Positions 24,848 to 29,151 of a DNA stretch of 29,151 nt are shown here, in pieces (within the stretch, counting starts at the first letter, position 1; every line of letters begins with the position of its first letter). Where the stretch lies: the NCBI GenBank assembly GCA_045106175.1, contig JBGCEF010000039.1:1-29151 (forward strand). The letters run 5' to 3'. Source of the DNA: TMED27 sp045106175 (GTDB taxonomy: Bacteria > Pseudomonadota > Alphaproteobacteria > Micavibrionales > Micavibrionaceae). The position numbers and the translations under genes are program-made. The notes beneath the pieces were generated by a model, which saw only the letters and a program-made list of their open reading frames with translations, did no database searches and was not told the DNA's origin.

Positions 24848-26068
24848 ATGCAGCAATGGGTCGCTGAAATTGCATATGAGACGACATCTGGACCAAAAAA
24901 GGTCACAGAATCCTTTTATATGCCATCTGTGGATGATGTGCGCACAGCCATATCCAAAAAAGGCGGCTTTGCATTGGCAATACGTCCGCATTCAAGATCC
25001 CCTTTAGAAAGATTATTAGCCCGATCCACATGGTGGCAGGTACAACTTTTGCGCGGTATTCAATTCCGCTCAACATCAACATCACCGGGGGTTGCGCTAT
25101 GGAAAATTATTCAAGCTGAAACCAATCCTCGCCGCCAAAATATTTTAGCCCCTGCACGTGAAGCATTAGCAAGAGGTTTAGGTGTAATTGACGCCCTTAA
25201 AGCATTACAGGTCTTTGACCATGGAACACTTGCGATCTTAGCGGGGTCTGAGCGCGCAAACCGACTGGTTGAAGGGATTCCGCATGCTATCCATTCTATT
25301 TCACAAAAACGTAAAAATGCCCGCGCCATCATGGGAACAATGGGTTGGCTTGCATTTGATGTGTTTTCAATCGTTTCTGCGCTGATCGGTGGTAAAGACA
25401 TGGTTCTTGGTTGGTTCCGTGATAACCCGCCAACAAACCCGGAAGAACTAGAAAAATTTGAACGCGTAGTCGGAAACCTCGAATTTACATGGGATTTCTT
25501 AATTTGGTTTTCCATCTGTCAGGGTGCATTTATGGCATGGTGTGTGTTCTCCTATTGGATTAACCGTGGAAAGAAAGACTGGCCAACGGCTAAAATTGTA
25601 AGAAAAATCCCCCTTATTGGAGGATATATGCGTGATTTGGCGTTTGCTGATTCAATGTCGGCTGCATCACGTATGTTACGCGGATCTGTGCCGATTAACG
25701 ATACATTAGAACAATCCGCACAAGCATCCGCAGCCCCCGATGTGACCAGATATTGGGTGGACTCCCTCACTGATTTGGGGCGCGGCGTCAGCCTAGGTTC
25801 TGCATTAGATAGAGAACCACTCAGGCGCAATGAAAGACTTGAGCTTGCGGCCTTGTCTGATCTCGATCAAGTTGCTACAGTAATGGAGTCAATTAGTGAG
25901 ATGCGTGCGCAAGCGGCAAAAACAAAACACTCAATGATCGTATGGCTCGCTTTTGCTTTGACAGGGGTATTCTTAGCACTCGCGTTTGGTAGTGCAATTT
26001 ATGCTCTAACCGTGATGAATATGAGTATGGACTCAATGATGGGCGGTCTCATGCAAGGAGCGATTTAA
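24848..26068 (+). CDS. GspF/PilC-family inner-membrane platform protein
   Basis: This 406-residue protein would form the inner-membrane platform that turns with the ATPase. It has two cytoplasmic helical GspF-type domains (about 70-165 and 255-365) and three membrane segments: about 163-183 (MGWLAFDVFSIVSALIGG), 213-238 (LIWFSICQGAFMAWCVFSYWI) and 366-390. Motifs such as GVIDALKAL and GVSLGSAL match the paired GspF repeats. An N-terminal region of about 60 residues (MQQWVAEIAYETTSGPK) resembles the small start domain of these proteins. The first repeat is divergent. It is related to PilC, GspF and type IVb PilR/BfpE, without a clear subtype. Confidence 0.85.
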   Translation: MQQWVAEIAYETTSGPKKVTESFYMPSVDDVRTAISKKGGFALAIRPHSRSPLERLLARSTWWQVQLLRGIQFRSTSTSPGVALWKIIQAETNPRRQNILAPAREALARGLGVIDALKALQVFDHGTLAILAGSERANRLVEGIPHAIHSISQKRKNARAIMGTMGWLAFDVFSIVSALIGGKDMVLGWFRDNPPTNPEELEKFERVVGNLEFTWDFLIWFSICQGAFMAWCVFSYWINRGKKDWPTAKIVRKIPLIGGYMRDLAFADSMSAASRMLRGSVPINDTLEQSAQASAAPDVTRYWVDSLTDLGRGVSLGSALDREPLRRNERLELAALSDLDQVATVMESISEMRAQAAKTKHSMIVWLAFALTGVFLALAFGSAIYALTVMNMSMDSMMGGLMQGAI

Positions 26069-26107
26069 AACGCGCTCTGCCTTCAAAGTTTCAAAGGGAC
26101 ACATTCT

Positions 26108-27085
26108 GTGGCTTTAGGACAACAAAATAAGAATAAGTTTGAAAAACGCGACCCTAAGGCCGCTGGAATCGCACGGCCATCTCCCGGTGTTTCTGATTTT
26201 CTTGCGGGTGAAAGCGAAGACTTTGTTCGTGACCTAAAACCATATCTCCCACAAGAGCTTGTTGGCGGTGTCGTACCCCATATCCCTGGCACTGAAGATG
26301 AAGCTGTGTGGAATGCGGCCTCACAAGCCTGTGGTACGGAAAAAATACATTATTGCTTTTCGGTCGAAGATAACCGTCTGTGGTATTTGGCGTGTCCATC
26401 TACAACAATGGCTTCAAACCCAGACAGTTGGTGCCCTCTTGCGGCGGCTCTCCCAGGAAATAGCGAATATTGGGATCGTGAAACAGTCTATCTCTATGAG
26501 CAAGAAGGTGTGGCCTCAGCGCTAAGATGGGATCCGGAAACAAACCGCATGCAAGTGTTCTTGGGCGCATCAAGAACAATATTGCCAAGAATACAAAGTA
26601 TGGATGCTAATTTCGTCACAATTAACCCAGAAGTTGCAGATATTGTCGCATGGAGAAACCGTACTCTTAAAACAGAAAAGTTAGCGCGCGCAACAGCAAA
26701 AATGCTCGTCGTGAGCGGCGTGACTGTTGCCATTTCTGCGGCTATTTTACTGGCGTTCAGCTGGATTTCAATCAATCTCTTAGAACGCAATTTAGAAATT
26801 GTCCAAGAACAAACAAAAACAGCCTCTATGGAGTTAGTGCGCGAAGCAAATAGCGCAATGAAAAGCGACACAATCAAACATATGGTCCGCATTCAAGAGC
26901 TTTTGGATGCATTGGCACGCATTGATGGAACGCTTGTGAAATATGAGGTCAATAAAGGTCGAGTAAGCTGGGAAGCCCTTGTGCCTCCTGCGTTCGCCGT
27001 TGAAGCCATGACAAAATTATCCGCGCAACCCAACAGTCAAGATAGAGAAAAAGACGGAAGACTAAGGATTATGGGTACACGTTAA
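26108..27085 (+). CDS. Single-pass membrane pilus protein, position of GspL/BfpC
   Basis: The start is GTG at 26108, preceded by AAAGGGA about 9 bases upstream; no ATG is near. The 325-residue protein has a cytoplasmic part of about 195 residues with no signal peptide and several Trp and Cys (C75, C83, C96, C109), one membrane segment at about 199-224 (VVSGVTVAISAAILLAFSW), then a periplasmic coiled coil (226-275) and a small C-terminal domain. This layout equals GspL and BfpC/TcpD, which connect the ATPase to the periplasmic part. I infer that role from topology and gene order; I do not recognise the cytoplasmic fold by sequence. Confidence 0.7.
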   Translation: MALGQQNKNKFEKRDPKAAGIARPSPGVSDFLAGESEDFVRDLKPYLPQELVGGVVPHIPGTEDEAVWNAASQACGTEKIHYCFSVEDNRLWYLACPSTTMASNPDSWCPLAAALPGNSEYWDRETVYLYEQEGVASALRWDPETNRMQVFLGASRTILPRIQSMDANFVTINPEVADIVAWRNRTLKTEKLARATAKMLVVSGVTVAISAAILLAFSWISINLLERNLEIVQEQTKTASMELVREANSAMKSDTIKHMVRIQELLDALARIDGTLVKYEVNKGRVSWEALVPPAFAVEAMTKLSAQPNSQDREKDGRLRIMGTR

Positions 27086-27105
27086 AAATGCGGAAACTAA
27101 ATATA

Positions 27106-27137
27106 TTAAATCAGTGTTAAGGTATTGATTTTATAAT
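27106..27137 (+). promoter_or_regulatory. Candidate CtrA-activated promoter for the GspM-like and pilin genes
   Basis: An exact TTAA-N7-TTAA box (27106-27120) is followed after 11 bases by a perfect TATAAT (27132-27137). The -35 hexamer position (27109-27114) falls inside the box, which is the layout of CtrA-activated promoters. Transcription would start near 27144, about 45 bases before the ATG at 27188. The same box-to-minus-10 distance occurs at 846-877. Confidence 0.5.
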
Positions 27138-27187
27138 AAAATATAAGAGTATGAGTAAAAAGTTACAAACACTATCAAAGTATCGGT

Positions 27188-27751
27188 ATGAAGTTAAAAA
27201 AAATCAAATTGGATGCCCAAAAGTTTCAAAATCCACTCAAGGATTTTGATTACAGAAGTTTGAAAAAATATGCTAGCCCTCAGGCAACCGAGGACCTCAA
27301 CGCATTTTTAGAAAAACTGCCGCAGCATTCTGGGCAAACAATGCTTATTATCGCAGGGGTCGCATGGGCTATGGCTGGAGCTGTTGGGCTTTTTACGGCT
27401 GTTCAACTGCAAACAATGGCTGAAATCAGAATTGAACTAGAAGAGGCTGAAGCATTGAAACCCATAGTTCCTAAGGTTGTAAATAGACCGGTTTCATCAA
27501 AACAAGTGTCGGAATTTTCTGAAAACGCAAAAGACATTTACAAAGGACTAGAATTCAGAGCAAGCGGCTCTAAAATCACTATGAATGCAAAAACACTGTC
27601 GTCTTTCGGTCAGTTTCGAGAAGCCATTGCACACACGCAAAATGGCGGTCAGGGCTGGCGTGTAGAAGTTAACAAATTATGCGTTGGACGTGAATGTGAT
27701 AGATATCCACTCGCGGCATCGTTAACAATAAATACGGTTTCCGTGAAGTAA
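27188..27751 (+). CDS. Single-pass membrane pilus protein, GspM/PilO-like
   Basis: A 187-residue protein with a basic cytoplasmic start (MKLKKIKLDAQKFQ), one membrane segment at about 51-73 (MLIIAGVAWAMAGAVGLF), a short periplasmic helix (76-92) and a C-terminal domain (about 115-187) with the strand-helix-strand order of the ferredoxin-like fold of GspM and PilO (SKITMNAKTLSSFGQFREAI, then WRVEVNKLCVG, then LAASLTINTVSV). Two Cys (CVGREC) may form a disulfide. It would partner the preceding GspL-like protein. A candidate CtrA-type promoter lies just upstream, so it can be expressed apart from the earlier pilus genes. The ribosome site is weak. Function is inferred from fold pattern and position. 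Confidence 0.7.
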   Translation: MKLKKIKLDAQKFQNPLKDFDYRSLKKYASPQATEDLNAFLEKLPQHSGQTMLIIAGVAWAMAGAVGLFTAVQLQTMAEIRIELEEAEALKPIVPKVVNRPVSSKQVSEFSENAKDIYKGLEFRASGSKITMNAKTLSSFGQFREAIAHTQNGGQGWRVEVNKLCVGRECDRYPLAASLTINTVSVK

Positions 27752-27790
27752 TCTCGGTGCTATAATGATTCGTGATAAGAAATTAAAGCA

Positions 27791-28579
27791 ATGAAAATGC
27801 TGGATAAAATGAAAAAGAAAACAATGATATCAAAAAATAACCAAACACATCCAGAGAGCGGTAATGTGCTCTTTCTTATTTTGATAGCAGTCGCGCTTTT
27901 CGCCGCACTCTCATATGCTGTCACGTCTTCTTCAAGATCTGGAGGCGGTGATGCCAACGAAGAAACAAACTTAATAAGCTCATCAACTGTTACACAATAT
28001 CCTGCATCTGTTAGAACATCTATCATCAGGATGCAGGTAACAGATGGCGTCAGCACAAGCGAATTAGAGTTCAACGCACCTGTAGATTTTGCAAATTGCG
28101 GAACATACGGCGGTGTTCTTGGCGCAAACTGTGTTTTCCATCCAGATGGCGGACAAGCAACATATGTTCCCGGAAGTGCCGATGTAATGACATCTGGCAA
28201 TCAGACAAACTGGATATTTTCTTCTAATAATGAGGTCAATTTAGTCGGAAGAACGGCCGGAGGTAATGCGGCAGCAGGAAACACAGCCGAAGTCATTGCA
28301 TTCTTAATAGGTATTCGTGAAGGTGTTTGTAGTCGCATTAATGAAGAGCTAGGAATTGCTGGAATACCTACTGAAGCAAGTATTGAACTTACCACTGCAA
28401 TGGTTAATGCCGATGGAACAGTTCCTGGTGGTGTACCAGGCATTACCGCAGATGCAGCTGGTGGTGATGATGGCACTATAGGTGAAGGTGCAGCAGCAGC
28501 CCTTGATGGACAGGCATTTGGTTGTTTCCAACAACCAGCAGGAACCTATATTTATTATCACGTTCTCTTAGAACAATAA
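27791..28579 (+). CDS. Pilin-like (pseudopilin) protein without Glu+5
   Basis: The 262-residue protein has a basic leader, then PESGNVLFLILIAVALFAALSYAV, a single hydrophobic helix placed like a type III (prepilin) signal. Cleavage would follow Gly24, giving N at +1 and Leu at +5 where major pilins have Glu. Missing Glu+5 is known in GspK-type tip pseudopilins. The mature part is Gly/Ala/Ser/Thr-rich with three Cys (two about nine residues apart) and looks exported. Several ATG codons (27791, 27797, 27809, 27824) could be the start. It is 39 bases after the GspM-like gene and 6 before a second pilin-like gene. Confidence 0.7.
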   Translation: MKMLDKMKKKTMISKNNQTHPESGNVLFLILIAVALFAALSYAVTSSSRSGGGDANEETNLISSSTVTQYPASVRTSIIRMQVTDGVSTSELEFNAPVDFANCGTYGGVLGANCVFHPDGGQATYVPGSADVMTSGNQTNWIFSSNNEVNLVGRTAGGNAAAGNTAEVIAFLIGIREGVCSRINEELGIAGIPTEASIELTTAMVNADGTVPGGVPGITADAAGGDDGTIGEGAAAALDGQAFGCFQQPAGTYIYYHVLLEQ

Positions 28580-28585
28580 TTTATT

Positions 28586-29151
28586 ATGAAAAGAAATTTT
28601 AAAAGAAATCATCTTCCTTCTCGTCGTGCAGAAAAGGGAAGTGCTCTTGTTTATATTCTCATTGCAATAGCACTATTGGCGGCACTAACTGTAAGCTTTA
28701 TGGAGCCGTCGTCTCAACAAACAACCTCGCAAAATACATTCAAAGCAGCGGTCGCAATGCAGGGCCAAATTGATATGGTCCGCTCTTCCATTCAAGAATG
28801 TGTGTTAAGTTACCCGCAAGGGGACAGCACTATTCAAATTGGCGCTGTGGATAGCGATCCAAATGCGCGTCGAAATTACCCCATTAAACCAAACTCAACG
28901 CATTACACAGGCGCAGCGATTGGTGCAACCACGGGGCGTCTTGCTCGCGATATACGTTGCCCTGGTGATCAAAATGGTTCCAATCCGAATGATCATGATC
29001 GTATTTTCGGTGGCTCTTCAGGAAAGTTTTTACCGCCTGCTCCAGATTTATTTGAAAATTGGCAATATTATAACGGAACTGATGGCGTTTATTTCTGGAC
29101 ACAAACAACAGCAACAGACGCATTTATCTCATCTGCACTAGAGAAATTAGA
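28586..29151 (+). CDS. Second pilin-like protein without Glu+5 (cut by right edge)
   Basis: An open frame from ATG at 28586 runs to the window end (188 residues, no stop). It begins with a long basic leader (MKRNFKRNHLPSRRAEKG) and a hydrophobic helix (SALVYILIAIALLAALTVSF); cleavage after Gly18 would leave Ser at +1 and Tyr at +5. The GSALVYILIAIALLA stretch resembles GspK (RGxALLxVLLxLA). The mature part contains Cys72 and Cys125, and sequence rich in Asn, Gly, Tyr and Trp. It starts 6 bases after the previous pilin-like gene, so both are translated together. No other frame of this region is gene-like. Confidence 0.75.
   Translation, partial: MKRNFKRNHLPSRRAEKGSALVYILIAIALLAALTVSFMEPSSQQTTSQNTFKAAVAMQGQIDMVRSSIQECVLSYPQGDSTIQIGAVDSDPNARRNYPIKPNSTHYTGAAIGATTGRLARDIRCPGDQNGSNPNDHDRIFGGSSGKFLPPAPDLFENWQYYNGTDGVYFWTQTTATDAFISSALEKL

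Noticed and set aside
27151..27249. A 32-codon frame overlapping the start of the GspM-like gene
   Set aside because: Too short to support, no ribosome site, and it overlaps a better gene in another frame.
1..29151. CRISPR arrays, insertion sequences, tRNA or rRNA genes
   Set aside because: No regularly spaced direct repeats, transposase or integrase motifs, tRNA-like cloverleaf or rRNA sequence was seen on reading through.

Overview
The window looks like the chromosome of a moderately AT-rich alphaproteobacterium. The evidence is a divK-pleD cell-cycle pair, an EipB-type (DUF1849) envelope protein, the block pyrB-plsY-dprA-topA and rnr-rpmG, and a CaiB/BaiF CoA-transferase. A deep-branching lineage such as the Micavibrio group would fit, but that is an impression and not something the sequence proves.

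Layout. (1) 1-2900, minus strand: four proteins I do not recognise (the first runs off the left edge), with a strong promoter at 2525-2554 and a long GC-rich hairpin terminator with a G-quadruplex-like loop at 2572-2640. (2) 3129-6024, plus strand: eipB, divK and pleD. (3) 6053-16635, mostly minus strand: an ABC exporter half-transporter, rpmG, rnr, topA, dprA, plsY and pyrB. One unknown plus-strand gene (10850-11311) sits between rnr and topA. (4) 16767-17375: two small unknown plus-strand proteins. (5) 17376-19108, minus strand: a prepilin peptidase whose stop overlaps the start of a CoA-transferase. (6) 19204-29151, plus strand: a type IV pilus / type II secretion-like assembly locus. It encodes a single-domain response regulator, a lipoprotein secretin, a periplasmic protein with three Ig-like (ASPM/SPD-2/Hydin-like) repeats and a C-terminal GspC-HR/PilP-like domain, a GspE-family ATPase, a GspF-family platform protein, two single-pass membrane proteins placed like GspL and GspM, and two pilin-like proteins without the usual Glu+5. 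The last is cut by the right edge.

How it may work together. The pilus genes encode almost a complete envelope-spanning machine: outer-membrane ring, periplasmic connector, inner-membrane platform, motor and tip-type pilins. The peptidase that would process the pilins is encoded divergently next door. No obvious major pilin is inside the window. Three promoters share one geometry: a TTAA-N7-TTAA (or TTAG) box, as bound by CtrA in alphaproteobacteria, 11-12 bases before a -10-like hexamer. They lie in front of the left-edge unknown gene, divK, and the GspM-like/pilin end of the pilus locus. This suggests, as inference, that a cell-cycle regulator times part of the pilus machine and the unknown left-edge protein.

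No rRNA, tRNA, CRISPR array, insertion sequence or phage gene was found. No stretch longer than 300 bases is without a gene.
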